Positions 13,427 to 21,838 of a stretch of 25,139 bases of DNA are shown piece by piece. The DNA lies in NCBI GenBank assembly GCA_038215095.1, contig JBBQRG010000045.1, forward strand, positions 1 to 25,139, in the 5' to 3' direction. This DNA is from DATACN01 sp038215095. Its GTDB lineage: Bacteria > Actinomycetota > Thermoleophilia > Solirubrobacterales > Thermoleophilaceae. Made by a program: the position numbers and the translations under genes. Each line of letters opens with the position of its first letter. The first letter of the stretch is position 1. The notes under the pieces were generated by a model. It did no database searches and was not told where the DNA came from. It was given only the letters and a program-made list of their open reading frames with translations.

Positions 13427-14233
13427 GTGAGCGGCGAGTCTCCTGCAGATGCCGTGGCCGGCATGCGGGTGAACGTCCCGAGCCGCGGCAACCGCCGCCT
13501 CGAGAAGCTGCTCGCGGCCGCCAACGAAGACGGCCGCGTGAAGGGCTGGTGGCACATGCAGCAGGTGTTCGCTGAGCGCCTCGGCATGTCCGACCACTCC
13601 TGGGTGCACATCCAGATCGTGGTGAACATCGCGCTGCGGCTGTTCCGCCTGCTCGAGCGCCGCGGCGTTCAGCCCGCGATGGTCACCGACCACGGCATGC
13701 GCGCGCACGACGCCGAGGTGGTGATCGCCGCGGCCTGCCTGCTGCACGACTCGGGCATGTCGATCCACCGCACCGACCACGAGGCCTTCAGCCTCTTCCT
13801 CACCGCCGACCGGCTGCCGCTGCTGCTCGACGGGCTCTACGAGGAGCCGGAGCTGACCGTGGTGATGGCGGAGACGATGCACGCGGTGATCGGCCACCGC
13901 CGCCGCGGCGACCCGCTGACGGTGGAGGCCGGCATCGTGCGCGTGTCGGACGCGCTCGACATGGCCTCCGGCCGATCGCGCGTGCCGTTCGAGACCGGCC
14001 GCCCGAACATCCACTCGCTCTCGGCGGCGGCCATCGACCAGGTCAAGATCGAGCCGGGCGAGGAGCGGGCCGTGCGCATCGAGATCGAGATGAACAACTC
14101 CTCAGGCCTGTTCCAGGTGGACGAGCTGCTGGCCACCAAGCTGCGCGGCTCGGGCCTCGAGGAGCACATCGAGGTCACGGCCTCGATCGAGGCCGAGCAC
14201 GAGAAGCGCCTGCTGCCGGTCTTCCGCGTCTAG
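13427..14233 (+). CDS. HD-domain metal-dependent phosphohydrolase-like protein
   Basis: About 268 residues from GTG 13427 (ATG 13463 is the alternative and loses 12). Near the N-terminus is VNVPSRGNRRLEKLLAAANE, then WWHMQQVFAERLGMSDHSWV followed by HIQIV. The HD core follows: His in the DHSWVH region, AAACLLHDSGMS (the His-Asp pair), ETMHAVIGHR and a later Asp in VSDALDMASGR, which together form the usual H...HD...D metal site. The C-terminal 70 residues (VKIEPGEERAVRIEIEMN and onwards) form a beta-rich domain. HD proteins hydrolyse phosphoesters of nucleotides or cyclic dinucleotides; the substrate is unknown here. No soluble sensor domain is attached. It is convergent with the dehydrogenase at 14230, sharing CTAG for both stops. 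Confidence 0.82.
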   Translation: MSGESPADAVAGMRVNVPSRGNRRLEKLLAAANEDGRVKGWWHMQQVFAERLGMSDHSWVHIQIVVNIALRLFRLLERRGVQPAMVTDHGMRAHDAEVVIAAACLLHDSGMSIHRTDHEAFSLFLTADRLPLLLDGLYEEPELTVVMAETMHAVIGHRRRGDPLTVEAGIVRVSDALDMASGRSRVPFETGRPNIHSLSAAAIDQVKIEPGEERAVRIEIEMNNSSGLFQVDELLATKLRGSGLEEHIEVTASIEAEHEKRLLPVFRV

Positions 14234-15210
14234 GACGCCACCGTGACGGCGACCTTGCCGCGTGCGTGGCCGCTCTGCAGATCCCGGATGGCGTCGGGCA
14301 CCTCGCTCAGCGGATACGTCCTGTCGGTCACCGGCGTGACCTTGCCGGCCTCGATCAGCTCCTTCAGGAGCTCCAGATCCTCCTTGCGCTGGCTCGTGGA
14401 GAGCGACCGCAGCCGCTGGCCAACGAACGGCGACAACGCAGGCGCCCAGAGGAGCTGGCGCTGGAAGCCTCCGAACCACCGCCCTCCGCCTTCGCCTCCG
14501 ACGATGACGAGAGTGCCCCGGGGGGTGAGGGCGCGGCGTAGGTGTGGCAATGAGCGGTTACCCGCGGTGTCGAGGATCACGTCGTAGTGCTGCCGGCCGT
14601 CCGCGAAGTCCTCTCGCGTGTAGTCGATGGTGTGATCGGCGCCGATCGACCGGACGAGCTCCGCCTTGCTGGTACTGCACACGCCGGTCACCTCCGCGCC
14701 GAACGCCTTGGCCAGCTGCACGGCGAACGTCCCCACGCCCCCCGCCGCTCCGATGATCAGGACCCGCTGCCCGGCCTGGACCTCTCCCCTGCCGCGCAGG
14801 CCCTGGAGGGCGGTGACGCCCGAGACGGGAACGGCGGCGGCCTCCTCGAAGCTGAGGTTGGCGGGCTTTGGCGCAATCATGTCCGCCGAGGCGCTCGCGT
14901 ACTCGGCGAACGAGCCGTTGCAGGTACCGAACACCTCGTCGCCCGGCTGGACGCCGGTCACGTTCGCGCCGACCGCCTCGACGCGCCCCGCGACATCCAT
15001 GCCGCGAACGCGGGTCTTGGGAGCGCGCAGCCCGAAGCCCGAGACGCGCACCAGGTACGGCAGGCCCGTCAACAGGTGCCAGACGCCCGCATCGACGCCG
15101 GCCGCGTGCACCCGTACGAGCAGCTCGTCGGCTCCGATCGCCGGCCTGTCGACGTCCCGGAGCTCCAGGACGTCAGGCGAGCCGTACCTGTCTTGGACGA
15201 CCGCCTTCAG
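14230..15210 (-). CDS. Zinc-independent alcohol dehydrogenase / NAD(P)H quinone reductase-like protein
   Basis: About 326 residues of the medium-chain dehydrogenase superfamily. The GroES-like domain is KAVVQDRYGSPDVLELRDV, GADELLVRVHAAGVDAG, GMDVAGRVEAVGANVTGVQP and GDEVFGTC. The nucleotide-binding motif is IIGAAGGVGTFAVQLAKAFG. There is no cluster of structural-zinc cysteines, so it belongs with quinone reductases or zinc-free enzymes. The conserved N-terminus starts right after CTG 15210, which directly follows the TAG of gltA in the same frame. There is no ATG, GTG or TTG between that stop and GTG 15111. Starting at 15111 would remove the first 33 residues, including conserved fold elements, so CTG (or an ATG lost to mutation or sequencing error) is the likely start. 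Confidence 0.8.
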   Translation of the reverse strand: MKAVVQDRYGSPDVLELRDVDRPAIGADELLVRVHAAGVDAGVWHLLTGLPYLVRVSGFGLRAPKTRVRGMDVAGRVEAVGANVTGVQPGDEVFGTCNGSFAEYASASADMIAPKPANLSFEEAAAVPVSGVTALQGLRGRGEVQAGQRVLIIGAAGGVGTFAVQLAKAFGAEVTGVCSTSKAELVRSIGADHTIDYTREDFADGRQHYDVILDTAGNRSLPHLRRALTPRGTLVIVGGEGGGRWFGGFQRQLLWAPALSPFVGQRLRSLSTSQRKEDLELLKELIEAGKVTPVTDRTYPLSEVPDAIRDLQSGHARGKVAVTVAS

Positions 15211-16608
<1,398 letters not shown>

Positions 16609-16721
16609 CTGCGTCTCCCGTGCTCGCGAATGCTCTCCAGGCGAAGTCTGACGGATCGCGGCGGTGCGCCTACACGAGGTGGCCGCTCACGAACCTCACC
16701 GTGTCGCCGCGATATCCGCGA

Positions 16722-17036
16722 TCACCCGCGCTTGAAGAGCCTGCGGATCCCGCTGAGCGGACTTCCACCCTGCTCGGGCGGGCCCAGCTGGGCGACCTCC
16801 GCGGCGGTGATGTTCAGCGTTACCGCGCGCTCGGCAGTGCGCTCGACCTCCGGGGCGTCCACGAAGCGGCGGGCGCCGTCAGGACCCTGGATCACGAGGC
16901 CGTCGAAGATGTGCTCGCGGTAGTTGTCGAGCACCTCGGCGACCTTGCCCACCTCGACCTCGTCGGACGAATAGACCCGCGTTCCGCGCTCGAGGGCGGT
17001 GTAGTGGACCGCGAGGCCGTCGTCGAGCGGTGCCAC
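16722..17036 (-). CDS. PRC-barrel-like domain protein (104 aa)
   Basis: Starts at GTG 17036, one base after the stop of the preceding small membrane protein, so the two are almost certainly co-translated. The part RVYSSDEVEVGKVAEVLDNY followed by FDGLVIQGPDGARRFVDAPE fits a PRC-barrel or DUF2171-like beta barrel: a short strand with 'G' turns, then the conserved 'D(G/Y)LVI' strand and a second strand at VTLNITAAEVAQL. The C-terminus GIRRLFKRG is basic. Such small domains bind RNA, photosynthetic centres or cell-division proteins in other settings; the role here is unknown. 113 bp without a gene separate it from gltA; I see no clear promoter or terminator there. Confidence 0.75.
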   Translation of the reverse strand: MAPLDDGLAVHYTALERGTRVYSSDEVEVGKVAEVLDNYREHIFDGLVIQGPDGARRFVDAPEVERTAERAVTLNITAAEVAQLGPPEQGGSPLSGIRRLFKRG

Positions 17037-17037
17037 G

Positions 17038-17274
17038 TCAGAGGGGCGGCATCAGGGCTGCGTGAGCGCCGCCCTTGGACTTGTCGCCCTTCTTGTCGTG
17101 GATGCCCGAGTAGATGGCGCTGCCGATCGCCAGCACGACCAGCGCGACGGAGATGGCACCCACGAGCCTCATGGCGCGGTCGGTGGCGGGGAAGTTCTCC
17201 CGCCTCACGCCGAGGAAGGAAACGGTCAGCGCCCAGAGCGCCAGCAGGCCGCCGAAGACGTGAAAGGCGTTCAC
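17038..17274 (-). CDS. Small two-helix membrane protein (78 aa)
   Basis: Two hydrophobic segments, about residues 4-22 (FHVFGGLLALWALTVSFLG) and 38-58 (VGAISVALVVLAIGSAIYSG), with a short loop (RRENFPATDRAMR) between them. A Lys/Asp/Gly-rich C-terminus (HDKKGDKSKGGA) follows. The positive loop suggests both termini outside and the loop in the cytoplasm by the positive-inside rule, though the basic tail argues the other way. It resembles the small conserved membrane proteins that accompany other genes in actinobacterial genomes. It is the first gene of a two-gene unit with the PRC-barrel gene, and is divergent from the zinc-ribbon-like gene at 17339. Confidence 0.72.
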   Translation of the reverse strand: MNAFHVFGGLLALWALTVSFLGVRRENFPATDRAMRLVGAISVALVVLAIGSAIYSGIHDKKGDKSKGGAHAALMPPL

Positions 17275-17338
17275 CCCCTGAACGCTACTTCACGGCCACG
17301 TCACAAGGAATCGCCGCGAGGTGCCGAAACTAGGGGCA

Positions 17339-17473
17339 ATGGTCCTCAAGACGGACAAGCCGGCCTGCTTCGCGTGCGGGAGGCGCATCTCCCCGCGCGA
17401 GCCGCGGCTGCGGGTGCGCGGCGGCACGGTGGTCCACCGGGCCTGCGCGACGTACCAGCTGCGCCGCCGCTAG
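17339..17473 (+). CDS. 44-residue zinc-ribbon/LIM-like microprotein
   Basis: ATG 17339 is preceded by TAGGGG three bases upstream. The protein begins MVLKTDKPACFACGRRISPR and has CxxC at residues 10-13 and HxxC at 33-36 (VVHRACATY), spaced like one zinc finger of the LIM or treble-clef kind. It is strongly basic, ending in LRRR, so nucleic-acid binding is possible but unproven. GC3 is as high as in neighbours. It lies in the 200-bp space between two minus-strand small membrane-protein genes, and its TAG shares CTAG with the convergent gene at 17470. Confidence 0.6.
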   Translation: MVLKTDKPACFACGRRISPREPRLRVRGGTVVHRACATYQLRRR

Positions 17474-17733
17474 CGGTGCGTGCGGTCCAGCGTGGTGCCT
17501 GAAACCACGCGAACGCGGTCCGGCGCGCGTGGGGGCGGCTCGGCGTGTGGGCCGCGGCGCGGCGGGGTGGGCGGCCTGCCGCGCGGATGGCGATGGCGGC
17601 GCGAGCCGCCGTCCTCGTCGGTGCGCTCGTGCTCCTGCTCCTCAGGTGACCGCGTGGCCCACCAGACGAGCCACAGGGCTGCCGCGATCGGGATCTTCAG
17701 GATCACGAACATGTAGAAGAAGGCCCACCCCAT
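17470..17733 (-). CDS. Small membrane protein with basic, proline-rich tail (87 aa)
   Basis: From ATG 17733: one membrane helix at residues 2-24 (GWAFFYMFVILKIPIAAALW), then a charged acidic stretch (RSPEEQEHERTDEDGG) and a long His/Arg/Pro-rich tail (RRHRHPRGRPPTPPRRGPHA). The tail would lie in the cytoplasm by the positive-inside rule. An in-frame upstream extension to 17775 exists but adds no membrane or domain feature, so the later start is preferred. No enzyme signature is visible and I cannot name a family. It ends on the CTAG shared with the zinc-ribbon-like gene. Confidence 0.65.
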   Translation of the reverse strand: MGWAFFYMFVILKIPIAAALWLVWWATRSPEEQEHERTDEDGGSRRHRHPRGRPPTPPRRGPHAEPPPRAPDRVRVVSGTTLDRTHR

Positions 17734-17814
17734 CCGGAGAAATCCTACCGCGCTCTCGGAGCCGCGCCCAGGCAAGCGCCTCTTCCGCGTTGCCCCGCGC
17801 CCCCTACGCGCTTG

Positions 17815-18405
17815 TCATGAGGGTTCGATCGGGTCTCGCTGCAGGGCGGCGAGCACGCGGGGCCTCAGCTCCTTGTCGCCCAGGATGGCTCGCGCCATCA
17901 GCGCCACGGTCACCTCGTGGTCAGGGCGCTCGGTCACCTCGACGGCGTCGCCCGCCTCCAGCTCGCCTTCCTCGAGCACGCGCAGGTACGCGCCTGGCCG
18001 CCCCGCCTTGGCGAAGCGCCGCTCGAAGCCGCGGTCGCCCACGCGGGCGGCGAGCTTGAAGCAGGGCAGCCGCGGCCCGGCAACCTCCAGCAGCGCGCCG
18101 CCCACGCGCCAGCGCTCGCCCACCAGGGCCTCGCTCGCGAGCATGCCGCCGAGCGTGAGGTTCTGTCCGAAGAAGCCCTCCTCCAGCTCACGGTCGAGCT
18201 CGCGCACCCACCACTCGACGTCCTCCTGCGAGTAGGCGTAGACGGCCTTGTCCTCCCCGCCGTGCACGCTGCGGTCGCCGATCCCGTCGCCCGCGAGGCC
18301 CCCGTGGCGAGCCATCACCGGCCCGGACACCGGCTTCTTGAACAGCCCTGTCCTGATCGTCCTGCCATCGAGGACGCGGAAGTCGCGCACCCGCGCGACG
18401 TTCAC
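17815..18405 (-). CDS. MOSC domain protein (YiiM-like)
   Basis: About 196 residues with the MOSC fold: SVNVARVRDF at the N-terminus, IRTGLFKKPVSGPVMARHGG, then GLAGDGIGDRSVHGGEDKAV followed by YAY, FGQNLTLGG, and the conserved Cys in VAGPRLPCFKLAARVGD. YiiM-type proteins use the molybdenum cofactor to reduce N-hydroxylated compounds and protect against base analogues; the Cys is the expected Mo ligand. It is translated 17 bases after the PfkB gene on the same strand. GTG 18405 is the only standard start near the beginning of homology; similarity may start three residues earlier at a CTG. It depends on the pathway that moaA starts. Confidence 0.88.
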   Translation of the reverse strand: MNVARVRDFRVLDGRTIRTGLFKKPVSGPVMARHGGLAGDGIGDRSVHGGEDKAVYAYSQEDVEWWVRELDRELEEGFFGQNLTLGGMLASEALVGERWRVGGALLEVAGPRLPCFKLAARVGDRGFERRFAKAGRPGAYLRVLEEGELEAGDAVEVTERPDHEVTVALMARAILGDKELRPRVLAALQRDPIEPS

Positions 18406-18422
18406 GGACAGCAGGCGCCCCG

Positions 18423-19349
18423 CTATGCCGCCGGGACCCCTTCGATCGCGGTCATGCGCCGGAATTCGGCGTAGCGGTCCTCGATCTCCTCGCGGGTCAG
18501 GCGCTGCACGCGCTCGACGCCGAACTCCTCGACGTTGAAGGAGGCGAGCACCGAGCCGTAGGTCATGGCGCGGCGCAGGGCGGCGTGGTCGACCTCGTCG
18601 CCGTCCTGGGACGCGAGGTAGCCGAGGAAGCCGCCGGCGAAGCAGTCCCCGGCACCGGTCGGGTCGATCACGGCCTCGAGCGGGTAGGCGGGCAGCGCGA
18701 AGAAGCCGTCCTCGTCGAACAGCGCCGCGCCGTACTCGCCCTGCTTCACCACGACGGTGCGCGGCCCCATCGCGCTGATCTCCTGCGCGGCCTTCATGAG
18801 CGTGGGCTGCTCGGTGAGCTGGCGCACCTCGTCGTCGTTCATGAACAGCACGTCCACTCCGCCGATCGTCTTCACCAGCGAGTCGCGCGCGGTCTCGATC
18901 CAGAGGTTCATCGAGTCGAGCCCGGCCAGCTTCACGTCGGGGCACTGCTCGCGCACCTGGCGCTGGAGGTCGGGCTGGATGTTGGCGAGGAACAGGATGT
19001 CGGCGGCCTTCGAGGCGTCGGAGAGCTTTGGCTCGAACTCGCCGAAGACGTTCAGGTCGGTTGCGTGCGTGTGGCGCACGTTCAGGTTCCACTCGTACTC
19101 GCCCTTCCAGAAGAACGTCTTGCCGCCCTCGACGTGCTCGATGTCGTCGGTGTTCACGCCGCGCTCGCGCAGCACGTCGTACTCGGCCTCGCCGAAGTCG
19201 TCGCCCACCGGCCCCACCACGCGCACGTCCGTGAAGAAGCTGGCCGCGAGGGCGAAGTGCACAGCGGAGCCGCCGAGCATGCGCTCGCGCTCACCGAAGG
19301 GCGTCTTGACCGCGTCGAAGGCGATTGATCCGACAACCGTGAGGCTCAT
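18423..19349 (-). CDS. PfkB-family carbohydrate/nucleoside kinase
   Basis: 308 residues of the ribokinase fold. The N-terminal TVVGSIAFDAV and MLGGSAVHFALAASFF (PfkB signature 1 region, with the Gly-Gly hinge) are followed by VRVVGPVGDDFG. The C-terminal signature is DPTGAGDCFAGGFLGYLA, with the catalytic Asp and anion hole, preceded by TVVVKQGEYGAALF. The lid strands around EGGKTFFWKGEYEWNLNVRH are unusual in being aromatic-rich, so the substrate may not be a simple sugar; adenosine-kinase-like use is possible. ATG 19349 has GAGG three bases before it. It forms a two-gene unit with the MOSC protein, which does not clarify the substrate. Confidence 0.9.
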   Translation of the reverse strand: MSLTVVGSIAFDAVKTPFGERERMLGGSAVHFALAASFFTDVRVVGPVGDDFGEAEYDVLRERGVNTDDIEHVEGGKTFFWKGEYEWNLNVRHTHATDLNVFGEFEPKLSDASKAADILFLANIQPDLQRQVREQCPDVKLAGLDSMNLWIETARDSLVKTIGGVDVLFMNDDEVRQLTEQPTLMKAAQEISAMGPRTVVVKQGEYGAALFDEDGFFALPAYPLEAVIDPTGAGDCFAGGFLGYLASQDGDEVDHAALRRAMTYGSVLASFNVEEFGVERVQRLTREEIEDRYAEFRRMTAIEGVPAA

Positions 19350-19421
19350 AGGCCTCGGCAGCCTAGCCAGGCCGGGCCTTCAAGGCTCATGCGGTGCCCG
19401 GGACGGGCCGATATCGACGCC

Positions 19422-19979
19422 ATGACCACCGGAGCGCTCATCTTCCTGGCCGTCCTGGCGCTCGCCGCCGCATGGGCGGCGCTCGCCTACAACGCGCTCG
19501 TGCAGTCACGCAACAAGGTCGACGAGGCCTGGAGCGGGATCGACGTGCAGCTCAAGCGCCGCCACGACCTGGTGCCGAACCTGGTCGAGACGGTGAAGGG
19601 CTACGCCGCGCACGAGTCGCAGACGCTGCTGGGCGTGACCGACGCGCGCCAGCGCGCCGTCGAGGCCGAGGGCCCCGAGGAGTCCGAGCACGCCGAGGCG
19701 CAGCTCACGAGCGCGCTGGGCCGGATCAACGCGCTGGCGGAGAGCTACCCGCAGCTCCGCGCGGCGGACAACTTCCAGCGCCTGCAGGCGGAGCTGGCCG
19801 AGATCGAGGACGAGATCCAGGCCGCCCGCCGCATTTACAACGCGAACGTGCAGAACTACAACACGCGCATCCAGGTGTTCCCGACGCTGCTGATCGCCGG
19901 CCCGATGTCGTTCACGGCCAGGCGCTTCTTCGAGATCGAGGTACCCGCCGAGCGCGCGGTGCCAAGTGTCGCCTTCTAA
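19422..19979 (+). CDS. lemA: LemA family membrane protein
   Basis: 185 residues. One N-terminal membrane segment (residues 3-24, TGALIFLAVLALAAAWAALA) is followed by the LemA signature YNALVQSRNKVDEAWSGIDV and then QLKRRHDLVPNLVETVKGYA. Long helices come next, ending YPQLRAADNFQRLQAELAEI and ARRIYNANVQNYN. C-terminal TARRFFEIEVPAERAVPSV also matches the family. LemA proteins are about 180-200 residues, anchored with a short outside tail; their molecular role is not well settled. ATG 19422 is preferred over 19389 because the hydrophobic segment begins right after it. It overlaps the next gene's GTG, and the pair is probably co-translated. Confidence 0.93.
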   Translation: MTTGALIFLAVLALAAAWAALAYNALVQSRNKVDEAWSGIDVQLKRRHDLVPNLVETVKGYAAHESQTLLGVTDARQRAVEAEGPEESEHAEAQLTSALGRINALAESYPQLRAADNFQRLQAELAEIEDEIQAARRIYNANVQNYNTRIQVFPTLLIAGPMSFTARRFFEIEVPAERAVPSVAF

Positions 19980-20874
19980 TACCGAAGCTGGCGCAGCCGG
20001 CCAAGCCGGTCGCTTGGCGAACGACGCGGACAGCGGCGAGCGCGAGCTGTTCCGGGCCTACCTGAAGGGCCGGGCGGCCATGTACGTCCTGATCCTGGGC
20101 GGCGGCGCCGCTTTCAGCATCGGGGCGTGGAAGCAGAGTCCGCTTGCGATGGCCGCGGGCCCCGGCGCGGTCGTGGGGCTCGTCATCCTCGTTTCCGCCA
20201 TCGCCGCCAACCGGGCCGCGGCCGACCGCTTCTACCGCACCTTCGCCTCGGAGCTCGGGCTTGGATACGCCGAACGCAGCGAGCCGCTGCCGCTCACGCC
20301 GCTGCTCGGCGCCGGCGACAAGCGCTGGTGCGAGCACTGGATGCGCGGCACGCTGCCGGGCGAGCCGAGCTTCAACGGCGGCGTCGGCCACTTCGTGTTC
20401 GAGGAGATCGAGCGCGAGCGGGGCGGCTCGGGTCTGAAGGGCGACCACGTGACCGAGCGGCGCCGCTTCACCCTCTGCACGATCGACCTGGAGCCGTCGC
20501 TGCCCTTCTTCAAGGGCCTCTACGTGCGCCCGCGCCGCGGGATCTTCCCGGAGGGCCAGGACTGGGTGCGGCACAGCGACAGCCGCACGATCGAGATGGA
20601 GAGCGCGGCCTTCGGCCGTCGCTACGAGGTGCGCATCGCGAGCGACCAGGGAGAGCTGATGGCGCGCCAGCTGCTGGCGCCAACGCTTGTCAACTGGCTT
20701 GCCGGGCACCCGCTCCAGCCGTGCTTCGAGGCGAAGGCCGGCACGCTGGCGGTGTACGTGCCGAAGCCGCTCACCGACGCCGGCAACCTGACCTACCTGC
20801 TGGACGCGTCGCGCCACCTGGCGGAGCGCGTGCTGAAGGAGACCGAAGAGGCCCTGGCGCGCCCGGCGGCATAA
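19966..20874 (+). CDS. LemA-associated membrane protein (DUF3137-like)
   Basis: 302 residues from GTG 19966, which overlaps the lemA stop by 14 bases; TTG 20014 is an alternative that skips 16 residues. Two membrane segments at about 38-58 (AMYVLILGGGAAFSIGAW) and 62-82 (AMAAGPGAVVGLVILVSAIA). A large cytoplasmic-looking domain follows, with WCEHWMRGTLPGEPSFNGGV, VTERRRFTLCTIDLE and FPEGQDWVRHSDSRTIEMES. This is the layout of the DUF3137 proteins often next to LemA, but sequence similarity is weak, so the link rests mainly on topology and neighbourhood. A repeat shared with 11435-11467 lies within its first codons. Confidence 0.75.
   Translation: MSPSNTEAGAAGQAGRLANDADSGERELFRAYLKGRAAMYVLILGGGAAFSIGAWKQSPLAMAAGPGAVVGLVILVSAIAANRAAADRFYRTFASELGLGYAERSEPLPLTPLLGAGDKRWCEHWMRGTLPGEPSFNGGVGHFVFEEIERERGGSGLKGDHVTERRRFTLCTIDLEPSLPFFKGLYVRPRRGIFPEGQDWVRHSDSRTIEMESAAFGRRYEVRIASDQGELMARQLLAPTLVNWLAGHPLQPCFEAKAGTLAVYVPKPLTDAGNLTYLLDASRHLAERVLKETEEALARPAA
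19991..20023 (+). repeat. Dispersed hairpin-forming repeat, second copy
   Basis: Matches 11435-11467 at 28 of 33 positions. It can fold with GCCAAGC (20000-20006) pairing GCTTGGC (20012-20018). It lies 12 bases after the lemA stop, inside the first codons of the next gene if that gene starts at GTG 19966, or just before TTG 20014. Confidence 0.55.
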
Positions 20875-20886
20875 GCTCCGCAAACA

Positions 20887-21837
20887 GTGCGCGCGGTGCA
20901 GATCGAGGAGTTCGGCGGGCCGGAGGTCCTGCAGGTGACCGACCTGCCACAGCCGGAGCCGGGCGAGGACGAGCTGCTGGTGGAGGTGGCGCACGCCGGC
21001 ATGAACTTCGCCGACACCCACCAGCGCGAGAACACCTACCTGGCAAAGTTCGAGCTGCCTCTCGTGCTGGGCGGCGAGGTCGCCGGCACCGACCCGGACG
21101 GCCGCCGTGTGTTGGCGCTCTTGAAGAGCGGCGGCTACGCCGAGTACGCGGCCGCCCCGCGCGCGACGACCTTCCCGATCCCCGACGGCGTGGAGGACGG
21201 GGACGCGCTGGCGCTCCTGATCCAGGGCCTGACGGCCTGGCACCTGTTCCGCACCTCGTCCAAGATCGCGGAGGGGGAGAGCGTTGTGGTGGTGTCCGGC
21301 GCCGGCGGCGTGGGCAACCTGGCGCTGCAGCTGGCCAAGCCGCTCGGGGCCGGGCGGGTGATCGCCACGGCCAGCACACAGGAGAAGCGCGAGCTCTGCC
21401 TGGAGCTGGGCGCGGACGCGGCGGTGGATCCCGCCGAGGAGGACCTGACCGCCGCCCTGATCGAGGCCAACAACGGCGACCGCGTGGACGTGGTGCTGGA
21501 GATGGCGGGCGGGCGCACGTTCGACTCCTGCATGGAGGCTCTCGCGCCGTTCGGGCGGCAGGTGGCCTACGGAATCGCCGGGGGCGAGCAGAACACGCTC
21601 GAGACCGGCCGCCTGATGCGCAAGTCGCGCGCCGTGATCGGCTTCTGGCTGATGCACTGCCTGGGCCGGCGGGACATGATGGAGGAGCCGCTGACTGACC
21701 TCTTCGAGCGCGTGGCGCGCGGTGAGCTGAAGCCGCGCGTGGGGCAGACCTACGCGCTCTCCGACGTGCGCCGGGCGCACGAGGACCTCGAGGGACGCAA
21801 GACCAGCGGCAAGCTGCTGCTGGATCCCTCGCGCTAG
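20887..21837 (+). CDS. NADPH:quinone oxidoreductase-like dehydrogenase
   Basis: 316 residues from GTG 20887, 12 bases after the preceding stop. It is a zinc-free medium-chain dehydrogenase of the quinone reductase (QOR) type: MRAVQIEEFGGPEVLQVTDL at the start, GEDELLVEVAHAGMNFADTH, then PLVLGGEVAGTDPDG, IQGLTAWHLFRTSS, and the NADPH-binding SGAGGVGNLALQLAKPLGA. A middle part DVVLEMAGGRTFDS and a C-terminal GRKTSGKLLLD complete it. It should carry out NADPH-dependent reduction of quinones or enones. A zinc-free dehydrogenase is also at 14230, but the two are clearly distinct paralogues. The next gene starts one base after its stop. Confidence 0.9.
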   Translation: MRAVQIEEFGGPEVLQVTDLPQPEPGEDELLVEVAHAGMNFADTHQRENTYLAKFELPLVLGGEVAGTDPDGRRVLALLKSGGYAEYAAAPRATTFPIPDGVEDGDALALLIQGLTAWHLFRTSSKIAEGESVVVVSGAGGVGNLALQLAKPLGAGRVIATASTQEKRELCLELGADAAVDPAEEDLTAALIEANNGDRVDVVLEMAGGRTFDSCMEALAPFGRQVAYGIAGGEQNTLETGRLMRKSRAVIGFWLMHCLGRRDMMEEPLTDLFERVARGELKPRVGQTYALSDVRRAHEDLEGRKTSGKLLLDPSR

Positions 21838-21838
21838 C

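Noticed and set aside
16609..16721. Gene or terminator between gltA and the PRC-barrel gene
   Set aside because: Short frames there lack ribosome sites and coding-like composition, and the dyad around GATATC is imperfect and has no T run.
17815..19092. A fused PfkB-MOSC frame of 425 codons
   Set aside because: The upstream two-thirds is an Arg-rich shadow of the PfkB gene; only the part from GTG 18405 is MOSC.
20127..21698. Plus-strand frame of about 523 codons crossing two genes
   Set aside because: It crosses the stop and start of two well-supported genes in another frame and is Arg/Gly/Ala-rich without motifs.
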